A stretch of DNA of 64,000 bases from Paludibaculum fermentans (GTDB lineage Bacteria > Acidobacteriota > Terriglobia > Bryobacterales > Bryobacteraceae), in assembly GCF_015277775.1 (NCBI RefSeq), contig NZ_CP063849.1, positions 8,819,501-8,883,500 on the forward strand, written 5' to 3'. The notes beneath the pieces were generated by a model. That model was given only the letters and a program-made list of their open reading frames with translations. It was not told the DNA's origin and made no database searches. Made by a program: the position numbers and the translations under genes. Of this stretch, positions 37,112 through 45,455 are shown piece after piece; position 1 is the stretch's first letter; the number at the start of each line of letters is the position of its first letter.

Positions 37112-38470
37112 GTGGCGACCCACACCCTGACCACCGGGGAGAAACCCTGCCTGCAGCCGTTCTGCGATGGCTTGGCGAATCGCTTGACGCGTGCCGCGGA
37201 AACCCTGACCGGAACGACGGCCTGGATCGAAGTCTTCGGCTATGACTGGTTCGGAAACCAGCGGGTTAGCTCGGTGTGTCCCTCCGGCCTGACAGAGTCG
37301 TCGATCCTGCAGGCGAAGGGCAACTTCGGCACGATCAAACGGCTCCAGGGGAATAGCGCGGTTTACGATCCCGAAGACTCTGGCAATCAGACGGCGGTGG
37401 TCAGGTGTGCCTCCTCGTACAACATCGGACAGCGGTGGAAGTCGGCAACGTTCAGAGGCAATACGACGACCTACAGCTACGATGACGGTGACCGGCGTAA
37501 GACGAAGGCCTGGCGGGCAGTAGCGTCCGTCTACGTGTACGACCGGGAGAGCGCGTTGGCTGGGAAGTACAACAGCGTGGCTGGTTCGCAGCACCGCACC
37601 CCGGCCTCGATCATACCCCGCCAAGACCATCTGCCCAGCGAATCTGAGCTCGCGCCGGCAATCGCGGCGCGCCCGCATTCTTGCCCGGGAGCGGATGCGG
37701 TGAGCCACCGGTTCACCGGCAAAGAACGGGATGCCGAAACCGGCCTCGATTACTTCGGGGCGCGGTACTTCTCGGGGGCGCAGGGGAGGTTTACGAGCCC
37801 GGACTTGCCCTTCGCTGATCAGAATTCGGCAGATCCTCAAAGTTGGAACCTATATAGTTACGCTCGCAACAATCCGTTGCGATACATGGATCCTACCGGG
37901 CGAGCTGTTTGTTTTAACAAGGATCTCGCGTCTTGCTCCGACAGCTCCAATCCGGACGAAGTGCTTAGAGATGAGCCGAAGATTGGACCCTTGCCAATTA
38001 GCCGCGGCAATCCCCAGCGTGAAAGGGCAGTTGGCGTAGTGAAGGGATTTCTGACGGATATATTCGAGCTTATGCGATTAGGAGGAGCCCCGGACGCAAA
38101 TGTTGACCAAGCTGAACATGCTCTAGGGTTGTCACCTTCCTCCAAAAACGAAGAGTTCGGAGTAGACTTGGGCGGCATTCTGGGATTGCTGACTCCAGGC
38201 GGAGGCGAACGACAACTGGTTAAAACGTGGGAATTAACTGCGACCCATGAGCTGACCAAGAGTAAGAGGGCATTCAGTGCACTCAAGGAATCGATTAGCA
38301 AAGAGGGTATCAAAGAAACCGTCAAGTATGTTGAATATGAAGGAAAGAAGTTCATCGTTGACGGACATCATCGAGTTGAGGCAGCGAAGCAACTGGGCAT
38401 TCGCGAAGTGCCAGCCCAGCAAGTGACGCTGCCCTACAAAGGCTATCTTTCACCCACAGATTTACATTGA
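37112..38470 (+). CDS. N-terminally truncated Rhs protein with ParB-like toxin tip
   Basis: A 452-codon frame from GTG 37112. Residues ~40-200 are worn Rhs/YD repeats (EVFGYDWFGNQRVSS, TTTYSYDDGDRRKTK, SVYVYDRESALAGKYN). The Rhs core end follows (FTGKERDAETGLDYFGARYF, then SGAQGRFTSPD and DPQSWNLYSYARNNPLRYMD). The tip after it ends in a ParB-like domain (IVDGHHRVEAAKQLGIREV). A normal Rhs protein has >1,000 residues with export and shell domains ahead of this, all missing; no head is within 1 kb. The ParB-like domain suggests a nuclease toxin. The tip is visibly more AT-rich than its surroundings, a sign of transfer. The next gene is its likely immunity gene. Confidence 0.75.
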   Translation: MATHTLTTGEKPCLQPFCDGLANRLTRAAETLTGTTAWIEVFGYDWFGNQRVSSVCPSGLTESSILQAKGNFGTIKRLQGNSAVYDPEDSGNQTAVVRCASSYNIGQRWKSATFRGNTTTYSYDDGDRRKTKAWRAVASVYVYDRESALAGKYNSVAGSQHRTPASIIPRQDHLPSESELAPAIAARPHSCPGADAVSHRFTGKERDAETGLDYFGARYFSGAQGRFTSPDLPFADQNSADPQSWNLYSYARNNPLRYMDPTGRAVCFNKDLASCSDSSNPDEVLRDEPKIGPLPISRGNPQRERAVGVVKGFLTDIFELMRLGGAPDANVDQAEHALGLSPSSKNEEFGVDLGGILGLLTPGGGERQLVKTWELTATHELTKSKRAFSALKESISKEGIKETVKYVEYEGKKFIVDGHHRVEAAKQLGIREVPAQQVTLPYKGYLSPTDLH

Positions 38471-38486
38471 TGGAGACGAGTGATTT

Positions 38487-38843
38487 ATGGATACCACGCT
38501 TGATCTAGCAATAGTAAGGAATCGGCTCCTCGCAACAAAGTGTGATGCGCGAGATCAGAAATTACTTGTTGAGATTCGACAATCTGCGGCAGAGTCTGTA
38601 AACCAAAATGTCTACGCGCGAATACTGATTTGGGCCATCTCAAACGCGCTGGCCGACATAGGGGCTGGGGCCTATGAATTAGCTGCACGTGAACTTGACC
38701 TTGCTCACAACATTAGGCTCCAGGGAAATATGTGGGCGCCCCCAGACGAAGCATACTTCATTAGAGGCGTAATGGCGACCTACATGGAGTACGCATCTGT
38801 GGACCGAATCAAAGAGCTATTTTCACTTTTCAAAACCGCGTGA
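38487..38843 (+). CDS. candidate immunity protein for the ParB-like tip (cytosolic)
   Basis: A 118-residue, all-helical-looking acidic protein (ARILIWAISNALADIGAGAY, ELAARELDLAHNIRLQGNMW) with no signal peptide or membrane helix. ATG 38487 follows GGAG and lies 16 bp after the toxin stop. Same low-GC composition as the tip. I do not recognise a family; the role is inferred from position and size, as is usual for Rhs C-terminal immunity genes. A cytosolic location fits a nuclease target. Confidence 0.65.
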   Translation: MDTTLDLAIVRNRLLATKCDARDQKLLVEIRQSAAESVNQNVYARILIWAISNALADIGAGAYELAARELDLAHNIRLQGNMWAPPDEAYFIRGVMATYMEYASVDRIKELFSLFKTA

Positions 38844-39863
38844 TAGTCTTCGCCATGGGCAGCTTGTGCTGTATTTACTCAGAACTCACTGCCCCGAGCG
38901 GCAGCGGTTCATCTGCCATGCGTGGAAAGGCGACAGCCTGACCCGTCCCACTTCGTAAGTAATTGAACGAACAGAGGTTATGGGAGCTCCGAGCGCTTCG
39001 CCTGGGTTTTGGCCTCTACTGCCGGGATCCGTCCAGCAGCCTCGCCAGACGCATAAGTGACACAGCATCAACAGCATCCGGCTCACGCTGCGGCTCAATG
39101 AGCAAGTAATTCGACCCAGGCTATCCTGATTCCAGCCATCACAATTGCCGCTGGGACGCATCAGTTCGAACGAAACGCCGGCCACCACAAACCCCTTGAT
39201 CTGATCCTCTCCGAAGCAGAAACAAACTGACGGGCAGGAGCTGCGCGCCCCCGCCCGGACCCACTCCGCGGCTGACTGGGGGCAACAAGGACCCGCACGT
39301 CCTTCGCCGCCCTACGGGCGTCTCGTCCGTGCAAATGGAGCGTCTCTTGATCTCTTCCCCCCGACCCCCTCCTCGGCCTGCGGCCGAAGCGGGGGCGCCC
39401 TCCTGCGACAGTACCCTGCGGCCGCCCTCGTGCAGCCGCCCGAATTGACGGCGAGGGCACGCCGGCGGCCGCCTGGACGTCTTCATCTGGGTAGGAGCCA
39501 GCCTGCGGCGCAAGGTGGGGAAGATTTACATAATCGGCCGTTATCGTCGGCCGGTTCCTATTTCGGTGGCCTCCGCTTCCGGCTGCGCCTCCAGCTCCGG
39601 CACTCCTTCGGCGGCGGCCGATAACGCGCGTTTATGCAAACTTCCCGTCTTTGGTCGCCCCCAGTCCTCGGCCCCCCAGGGGCCTGCGGACAAAATCGAT
39701 GGCGCCTGCGGCGCCGTCGTTACGCCCCACTGGCGCGGCCCCCCAAGGGGGCCTTGCCCGCGCCGCTATGTCGCAGCCGGCGCCGGGCGGGTGTTCGTTG
39801 GTTGGTCAGGAATTGTGGCGGCGCCGGCAGCTCCGCACGGCTGCTCGGAAAGCTGTTTTCTCC
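38844..39863. repeat. backbone 1 non-coding block with hairpins
   Basis: From the cassette edge to the XRE gene. It holds the 20-bp boundary motif, ~500 bp also found near 45.6, 52.7, 55.5 and 62.4 kb, then hairpin-rich DNA (GGCGCCTGCGGCGCC, GGCCCCCCAAGGGGGCC) and a split inverted repeat CGTTATC...CGGCCG / CGGCCGATAACG around 39540 and 39620. No frame here looks coding. It may contain an origin or recombination site for the primase/recombinase. Confidence 0.6.
38932..38951 (+). repeat. boundary motif, cassette 1 / backbone 1
   Basis: GACAGCCTGACCCGTCCCAC, exact. It follows CGTGGAAAGGC and marks where cassette-specific DNA ends and shared backbone begins. Confidence 0.85.
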
Positions 39864-40277
39864 TCAGCCGCTACCCGACGACCAGCGGCGGGCCTCGTGC
39901 GTCAGAATCATGCTGTCGAGCAGCGACTTGATGACTTTCTTCTCCTCGGCGGAAAACCGCGAGACGGCTTCGAACTGCAAACGCAGGTCGTCATCGGGGC
40001 CGCGTTCATCCTTGCCAAACAACAACTGATCGGCCGTAGCGCCCAGAGCGACGGCCAGGTTTCGAATCACGTCCAGGGTGGGCTGAGAAGAGCCCGCTTC
40101 GTAGCGTTTTAGCTGCTGTACGTGGACACCTACACGTTCCGATAGTTGCTGCTGCGTCAAGCTCTTCTCTTTGCGGAGAGCCGCTAAACGCTGGGCAAAG
40201 CCGTTCTCTGTGTGGCGCGGGGGCACAACCGCAGCATAAGAAACCGGTGAGATCGGATTGACCGCTAAGGATTCCAT
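39864..40277 (-). CDS. XRE-family helix-turn-helix regulator, backbone 1
   Basis: A 137-residue protein from ATG 40277, divergent from the primase. The HTH_XRE domain spans ~28-85 (FAQRLAALRKEKSLTQQQLS, then VGVHVQQLKRYEAGSSQPTL, DVIRNLAVALGATADQLLFG). The C-terminal ~50 residues are helical (LRLQFEAVSRFSAEEKKVIK). It probably represses the primase-recombinase operon and itself, as small prophage and satellite regulators do. Two CATATG palindromes lie at and above its start. The copies in backbones 2 and 3 encode the same protein. Confidence 0.88.
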   Translation of the reverse strand: MESLAVNPISPVSYAAVVPPRHTENGFAQRLAALRKEKSLTQQQLSERVGVHVQQLKRYEAGSSQPTLDVIRNLAVALGATADQLLFGKDERGPDDDLRLQFEAVSRFSAEEKKVIKSLLDSMILTHEARRWSSGSG

Positions 40278-40301
40278 ATGTTACGACAATAGTATCATAT
40301 G
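40275..40301. promoter_or_regulatory. candidate XRE operator, divergent region 1
   Basis: CATATG at 40275-40280 and 40296-40301, 21 bp apart (two helical turns), in the AT-rich gap between the XRE and primase genes. The first overlaps the XRE start codon. TTGACA at 40308-40313 is a possible -35, but a matching -10 is not clear. Confidence 0.45.
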
Positions 40302-40356
40302 TGTGACTTGACAAGTTTCGGCGTAAAAGGCCGCCAAGCCACAAAAAGGAGATCCG

Positions 40357-43023
40357 ATGGCACGCATCCCGGACTCAGAGCTTGAGCGGCTAAAAAGAGA
40401 AATCCCCATCGAGCGGCTGGTGCTGGGCTTCGGAGTGGAACTGCAACGGCATGGCGCGGAACTGATCGGACGGTGTCCGTTTCACGACGACAAGACGCCT
40501 TCGCTCGTTGTTTCGCCGAAGACAAACCTGTGGCACTGCCTGGGCGCCTGCAACGTGGGCGGATCGACGCTTGATTGGGTGATGCGGACCAAGGGCGTCA
40601 GCTTCCGGCATGCGGCGGAACTGCTGCGCGCCGATCATCCCTCTTTAGCCGCCGGAGACGGCCACGTCGTTCGCAAAGGAACCGCGGTAAAGCTCGAAGC
40701 CCCGGTGGCGCTGGACGCCGACGATCGGCAGACGTTGCGCGATGTCGTCAGCTTCTATCACAAGACCCTGGGCGAGTCGCCGGAAGCACTGCGGTATCTG
40801 GAGAGCCGCGGCCTCACGCACCCGGAGATGATGGACCGCTTCCAACTGGGCTTCGCCAATCGCACGCTCGGGCTGACGCTGCCGGACAGGAACCGGAAGG
40901 CCGGCGCCGATCTGCGCGGACGCCTGCAGCGGTTAGGCATCCTGCGCGAGAGCGGGCATGAGCACTTCATGGGGTCGGTCGTGTTTCCTGTGATCGATCT
41001 GGCCGGCAAGGTGACGCAGACCTACGCGAAGGAGATCATCCTGTGCGAGTCGATCATCGACGCGCTGACGTTCTGGTGCGCGGGGTTCCGCAATGTGACG
41101 GCCAGCTACGGCGTCAACGGCTTCACGGACGATCACCGGACCGCGTTTCAGAAGCACGGCGTTCAGCAAGTCTGGATCGCGTATGACCGCGATGAGGCCG
41201 GCGACGTGGCGGCCGAGCGGCTAAAAGAAGAACTGCTCGCCCTCGGCATTGGTTCGCATCGCGTGCTGTTCCCGAAGGGGCTGGACGCCAACGAATACGC
41301 GCGGACCGGCGAGAGCCTGGCTGTGTTGCTGAACCGCGCCACGTGGTGGGAAGGTCCAAAGCCGGCGGCTCAAGAGAAAAGCGCCGAGCCGGAAGTGGAG
41401 GCCACGCCGGCAGAAGCACCACCGCCCGTGATTCCTTTCGCCGCTGAGCCGGAAGTCCTCGTCAACGGGGACGAAGTCCTGATTCCACGCGGCGACCGCC
41501 GCTATCGCATTCGAGGCCTGGCCAAAAACCTCAGCCCCGAGGTCATGAAGGTGAACGTGCTGGTGTCGAGGCAGGAGGACTTTCACGTCGATACGCTCGA
41601 CCTGCAGACCGACCGCCAACGTGCCGCCTTCATCAAGCGCGCCGCCGAAGAGCTGGGCCTGAAGGAAGACATCCTCCGCAAGGACGTGGGGCAAGTCTTC
41701 CTGGCGCTGGAACGCTTGCAATCGGAGCAGATCCGCAAGGCACTGGAACCAGCGAAACCGGAAGTGGAACTCAGCGAGGAAGAACGCGCCGAAGCGCTCA
41801 CGCTGTTGAAGGACCCGCGCCTGCTGGAGCGCATCGTCGAAGACTTCGACCGCTGCGGTCTGGTGGGCGAGAAGAGCAACAAGCTTATCGGTTATCTGGC
41901 CGCGGTTTCGCGTCATCTGGAATCGCCGCTGGCGGTGCTGGTGCAGTCGTCGTCGGCCGCGGGCAAGAGCACGCTCATGGATGCGGTGCTGGCCTTCGTG
42001 CCGGCCGAGGAGTGCATCCGGTTTTCGGCGATGACGGAGCAGTCGCTCTACTACATGGGCAGCATGGACCTGAGACACAAGGTGCTGGCCATTGCCGAAG
42101 AGGAAGGCGCGAGCCGCGCCGCTTACGCGCTGAAGCTGCTGCAAAGCGAAGGTGTGCTCTCCATCGCGTCCACCGGCAAGGACCCGGCGACGGGCAAGCT
42201 CGTCACGCATCAGTACCGAGTCGAAGGTCCGGTGATGATGTTCCTGACCACGACCGCCATCGACATCGACGAGGAACTGCTGAACCGCTGCCTCGTGCTG
42301 GCGGTGAACGAGGATCGCGAGCAGACACAGGCGATCCACCGGCTGCAGCGCGAACAGCAGACGCTGGAAGGCCTGGTCCGCCGGCAGCAGCGGGCCACGC
42401 TGATCAAGATGCACCAGAACGCGCAACGCCTACTGAAGCCGTTGTTCGTGGTGAACCCGTTCGTCGACGAGCTGACGTTTCCCGATGCGCTGACACGCAT
42501 GCGGCGCGACCACATGAAGTACCTGACTCTGATCCGCGCGATCGCACTGCTGCACCAGCACCAGCGCCCGGTGAGGACGAGCCAGGGGCTTTCCTTTATC
42601 GAGGTGACGCGGGCAGACATCGCCAAGGCGCAGGAACTCATGGACGAACTGATGCGGCGCTCGCTGGATGAGCTGCCGGCGCAGACGCGCCGTTTGCTGG
42701 GCCGCGATGTGCGCGCCCACACCGGCTGGGGCCACACGCAGTTGAAGACGCACCTGCACCGGCTGGAAGAGCTGGAGTACCTGATCGTCCATCACGGCGG
42801 ACGGGGCCAAACCTTCGTCTATGAATTGAACTGGTCGGGGCTGGAAGAGGAGAAGTCGGGGGCAAGTCGGCCCCAGGTCGGGGTGTTGTCGGGGGCTGGT
42901 CGGGCCACGGAAACCCGCATGAATACAGGGGCAAACGGCATTCTGGCGCGAGAACCGCAAAACACCACAGATACCGGGCTGGGAGTCAACGGCGTCGTAA
43001 CCCTAGCCATAGGAGCCCGGTGA
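40357..43023 (+). CDS. primase with CHC2, Toprim and P-loop domains, backbone 1 (internally deleted)
   Basis: An 888-residue protein from ATG 40357 after AGGAGA. A CHC2 zinc finger has C40, H43, C61 and C65. A Toprim domain has E231 (CESIIDAL) and D277/D279 (YDRDEAG). A P-loop lies at residues 531-539 (SSSAAGKST), suggesting a helicase or ATPase half. The layout resembles plasmid and P4-type primase-helicases. Compared with backbone 3 it lacks 33 residues just before Toprim (after Y223) and 24 residues near the C-terminus, both in frame. It also has K218, Q221 and T222 where copies 2 and 3 have N, E and I. The first deletion hits the conserved lead-in to the Toprim fold, so activity is doubtful. 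Confidence 0.85.
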   Translation: MARIPDSELERLKREIPIERLVLGFGVELQRHGAELIGRCPFHDDKTPSLVVSPKTNLWHCLGACNVGGSTLDWVMRTKGVSFRHAAELLRADHPSLAAGDGHVVRKGTAVKLEAPVALDADDRQTLRDVVSFYHKTLGESPEALRYLESRGLTHPEMMDRFQLGFANRTLGLTLPDRNRKAGADLRGRLQRLGILRESGHEHFMGSVVFPVIDLAGKVTQTYAKEIILCESIIDALTFWCAGFRNVTASYGVNGFTDDHRTAFQKHGVQQVWIAYDRDEAGDVAAERLKEELLALGIGSHRVLFPKGLDANEYARTGESLAVLLNRATWWEGPKPAAQEKSAEPEVEATPAEAPPPVIPFAAEPEVLVNGDEVLIPRGDRRYRIRGLAKNLSPEVMKVNVLVSRQEDFHVDTLDLQTDRQRAAFIKRAAEELGLKEDILRKDVGQVFLALERLQSEQIRKALEPAKPEVELSEEERAEALTLLKDPRLLERIVEDFDRCGLVGEKSNKLIGYLAAVSRHLESPLAVLVQSSSAAGKSTLMDAVLAFVPAEECIRFSAMTEQSLYYMGSMDLRHKVLAIAEEEGASRAAYALKLLQSEGVLSIASTGKDPATGKLVTHQYRVEGPVMMFLTTTAIDIDEELLNRCLVLAVNEDREQTQAIHRLQREQQTLEGLVRRQQRATLIKMHQNAQRLLKPLFVVNPFVDELTFPDALTRMRRDHMKYLTLIRAIALLHQHQRPVRTSQGLSFIEVTRADIAKAQELMDELMRRSLDELPAQTRRLLGRDVRAHTGWGHTQLKTHLHRLEELEYLIVHHGGRGQTFVYELNWSGLEEEKSGASRPQVGVLSGAGRATETRMNTGANGILAREPQNTTDTGLGVNGVVTLAIGAR

Positions 43024-43024
43024 G

Positions 43025-44059
43025 ATGGCCCGCGTGCCCCGGCGCCGGAAGCCGCCAGTTGTGCCGGCGACTCCACTGGCGTCACTGCTGGAGAAGCACT
43101 TGGAAGACCTGCGAGTACGGAACTACTCCGAGTACACGGTGAAGAACCGCCGCGTGCACATCGGCTTCTTCCTCGATTGGTGTAACGAGCGCGGCCTGAC
43201 CGAGCCTGTGGAAGTGACGCGCACGGTGCTGGAGAGCTACCAGCGCCACGTGTTCCACTACCGCAAGAAGAACGGCGAACCGCTGAGCTTCACGGGCCAG
43301 CATGACCGCCTGGTGCCGTTGCGGGTGTGGTTCAAGTGGATGGCGCGGCAGCATCACATCCTGCACAATCCGGCCTCGGAGCTGGAACTGCCCCGGCTGG
43401 GCATGCGGCTGCCGAAGGCTGTTCTGACGGCCTCGGAAGCGGAGCAGGTGATCGAGCAGACCAACGTACACGACCCGCTGGGCCTGCGCGATCGAGCGAT
43501 TCTCGAGACGTTGTACTCGACCGGAATGCGGCGGCTGGAGCTGGTGAATCTGAAGCTATGGGATTTGGACCTGGAGCGCGGCACGATAGCCATCCGCCAG
43601 GGCAAGGGCAAGAAAGACCGCATGATTCCGCTGGGCGACCGTGCCGCGGCCTGGGTGCGCAAGTACTTGGAGGAAGCCCGCCCGCAATTGGCCACGGAGC
43701 CCGATGACAGGATCGTGTTTCTGTCCAACGCCGGCGAGCCATTCTCGCTCGACTATCTCACCGAAGTGGTGCGAGGCTACGTGGAAGCGGCCAATGTCGG
43801 AAAACACGGAGCCTGCCATTTGTTTCGGCACACGATGGCGACGCTGATGCTGGAGGGTGGCGCCGACACAAGATTCATTCAGGCGATGCTGGGCCATGCG
43901 GACCTGAAGACGACGCAGATCTACACGCACGTGGCGATCCGGCAGCTTCAGGAGATCCACCGGGCGACGCACCCGGCCCGTCTTCCGGAAGTGGTGGAAA
44001 CGGACCGTCAGGAGCTTCTGAAGGCGATAGAAGCCGAAGACGACGAACCTACCGAATAG
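43025..44059 (+). CDS. tyrosine recombinase (XerD-like integrase), backbone 1
   Basis: A 344-residue protein starting 2 bp after the primase stop; AGGAG lies ahead. The N-terminal SAM-like core-binding domain spans ~15-110 (LLEKHLEDLRVRNYSEYTVK). The catalytic residues are all present: R169 (TGMRRLEL), K196-region (GKGKKDR), H265 and R268 (HLFRHT), H291 (GHAD), Y300 (IYTHV). It should cut and rejoin DNA through a phosphotyrosine link. Its att site is unknown; inverted repeats lie just downstream and the Rhs core 14-mer 268 bp downstream. Confidence 0.95.
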   Translation: MARVPRRRKPPVVPATPLASLLEKHLEDLRVRNYSEYTVKNRRVHIGFFLDWCNERGLTEPVEVTRTVLESYQRHVFHYRKKNGEPLSFTGQHDRLVPLRVWFKWMARQHHILHNPASELELPRLGMRLPKAVLTASEAEQVIEQTNVHDPLGLRDRAILETLYSTGMRRLELVNLKLWDLDLERGTIAIRQGKGKKDRMIPLGDRAAAWVRKYLEEARPQLATEPDDRIVFLSNAGEPFSLDYLTEVVRGYVEAANVGKHGACHLFRHTMATLMLEGGADTRFIQAMLGHADLKTTQIYTHVAIRQLQEIHRATHPARLPEVVETDRQELLKAIEAEDDEPTE

Positions 44060-44072
44060 GCCCGCCACAGGG

Positions 44073-44100
44073 CCACCAGAGGGTACACTGGTGGGTACCC
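44073..44100. repeat. overlapping inverted repeats after recombinase 1
   Basis: CCACCAG (44073-44079) pairs with CTGGTGG (44088-44094), and GGGTAC (44081-44086) with GTACCC (44095-44100), each across 8 bp. The two alternatives exclude each other. No T-run follows, so a recombination site or regulatory switch is as likely as a terminator. The leader ATG is at 44102. Confidence 0.55.
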
Positions 44101-44101
44101 G

Positions 44102-45082
44102 ATGCTGGCAGAAAGACAGCGCGCCGCGTCCTTTGTCTTGCCCGTAGCGACCCCTCTGCCCAGGCCCATCCACACATCAACGACAGCGATTCACTTAGCC
44201 GGAAACCCGCATCAGGGGGTCTGGAGTTTAGGCACCACAGCCTATAGATGGCAGCCGGCCAGTAACCCGCAGGGCACAAAGGGGATGCCGGTTTGCTTGT
44301 ACGATTCCGGCAGAGGATCCCATAGTACCGGCAAAGAACGGGATGCCGAAACCGGCCTCGATTACTTCGGGGCGCGGTACTTCTCGGGGGCGCAGGGGAG
44401 GTTTACGAGCCCGGACTTGCCCTTCGCTGATCAGAATTCGGCAGATCCTCAAAGTTGGAACCTATATAGTTACGCTCGCAACAATCCGTTGCGATACATG
44501 GATCCTACCGGGCGAGCTGTTTGTTTTAACAAGGATCTCGCGTCTTGCTCCGACAGCTCCAATCCGGACGAAGTGCTTAGAGATGAGCCGAAGATTGGAC
44601 CCTTGCCAATTAGCCGCGGCAATCCCCAGCGTGAAAGGGCAGTTGGCGTAGTGAAGGGATTTCTGACGGATATATTCGAGCTTATGCGATTAGGAGGAGC
44701 CCCGGACGCAAATGTTGACCAAGCTGAACATGCTCTAGGGTTGTCACCTTCCTCCAAAAACGAAGAGTTCGGAGTAGACTTGGGCGGCATTCTGGGATTG
44801 CTGACTCCAGGCGGAGGCGAACGACAACTGGTTAAAACGTGGGAATTAACTGCGACCCATGAGCTGACCAAGAGTAAGAGGGCATTCAGTGCACTCAAGG
44901 AATCGATTAGCAAAGAGGGTATCAAAGAAACCGTCAAGTATGTTGAATATGAAGGAAAGAAGTTCATCGTTGACGGACATCATCGAGTTGAGGCAGCGAA
45001 GCAACTGGGCATTCGCGAAGTGCCAGCCCAGCAAGTGACGCTGCCCTACAAAGGCTATCTTTCACCCACAGATTTACATTGA
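44102..45082 (+). CDS. backbone leader fused to Rhs core and ParB-like tip (cassette 1')
   Basis: A 326-residue frame. The first 75 codons (MLAERQRAASFVLPVATPLP onward) belong to the backbone and are identical in all three units. From 44327 it is Rhs core (TGKERDAETGLDYFGARYFS) and the same ParB-like tip as at 37-38.5 kb. There is no Rhs shell, so this is an orphan tip. Whether the leader is translated is unknown, but it supplies a start codon in frame with the core in every unit. Confidence 0.65.
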   Translation: MLAERQRAASFVLPVATPLPRPIHTSTTAIHLAGNPHQGVWSLGTTAYRWQPASNPQGTKGMPVCLYDSGRGSHSTGKERDAETGLDYFGARYFSGAQGRFTSPDLPFADQNSADPQSWNLYSYARNNPLRYMDPTGRAVCFNKDLASCSDSSNPDEVLRDEPKIGPLPISRGNPQRERAVGVVKGFLTDIFELMRLGGAPDANVDQAEHALGLSPSSKNEEFGVDLGGILGLLTPGGGERQLVKTWELTATHELTKSKRAFSALKESISKEGIKETVKYVEYEGKKFIVDGHHRVEAAKQLGIREVPAQQVTLPYKGYLSPTDLH

Positions 45083-45098
45083 TGGAGACGAGTGATTT

Positions 45099-45455
45099 AT
45101 GGATACCACGCTTGATCTAGCAATAGTAAGGAATCGGCTCCTCGCAACAAAGTGTGATGCGCGAGATCAGAAATTACTTGTTGAGATTCGACAATCTGCG
45201 GCAGAGTCTGTAAACCAAAATGTCTACGCGCGAATACTGATTTGGGCCATCTCAAACGCGCTGGCCGACATAGGGGCTGGGGCCTATGAATTAGCTGCAC
45301 GTGAACTTGACCTTGCTCACAACATTAGGCTCCAGGGAAATATGTGGGCGCCCCCAGACGAAGCATACTTCATTAGAGGCGTAATGGCGACCTACATGGA
45401 GTACGCATCTGTGGACCGAATCAAAGAGCTATTTTCACTTTTCAAAACCGCGTGA
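45099..45455 (+). CDS. candidate immunity protein, second copy (cassette 1')
   Basis: Identical in sequence to the 118-residue product at 38487-38843, in the same place relative to its tip. A second intact copy would keep the cell protected if one copy is lost. Confidence 0.65.
   Translation: MDTTLDLAIVRNRLLATKCDARDQKLLVEIRQSAAESVNQNVYARILIWAISNALADIGAGAYELAARELDLAHNIRLQGNMWAPPDEAYFIRGVMATYMEYASVDRIKELFSLFKTA

Larger units (their letters stand above)
37715..44326 (+). repeat. 6,612-bp tandem unit, copy 1 (cassette 1 + backbone 1)
   Basis: Starts at the Rhs-core 14-mer ACCGGCAAAGAACG and ends just before its next occurrence. Contains toxin tip, immunity gene, non-coding block, XRE regulator, primase, recombinase and leader. 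All proteins are identical to copy 2 except the primase, which differs by three substitutions at 41010, 41017 and 41021. Confidence 0.95.

Noticed and set aside
35960-37840. 626-codon minus-strand frame across two plus-strand genes
   Set aside because: It crosses an intergenic region and has no domain; the plus-strand frames have ribosome sites or Rhs motifs.
38886-39513. Minus-strand small frames in the backbone non-coding block (100 and 124 codons)
   Set aside because: They recur because the repeat recurs, but they are broken differently in each degraded copy (52.7, 55.5 and 62.6 kb), without a pattern of protein conservation.
41221-42426. 401-codon minus-strand frame repeated in all three backbones
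   Set aside because: It is conserved only because the primase on the other strand is conserved; its product (many His, Gln, Arg) has no domain.
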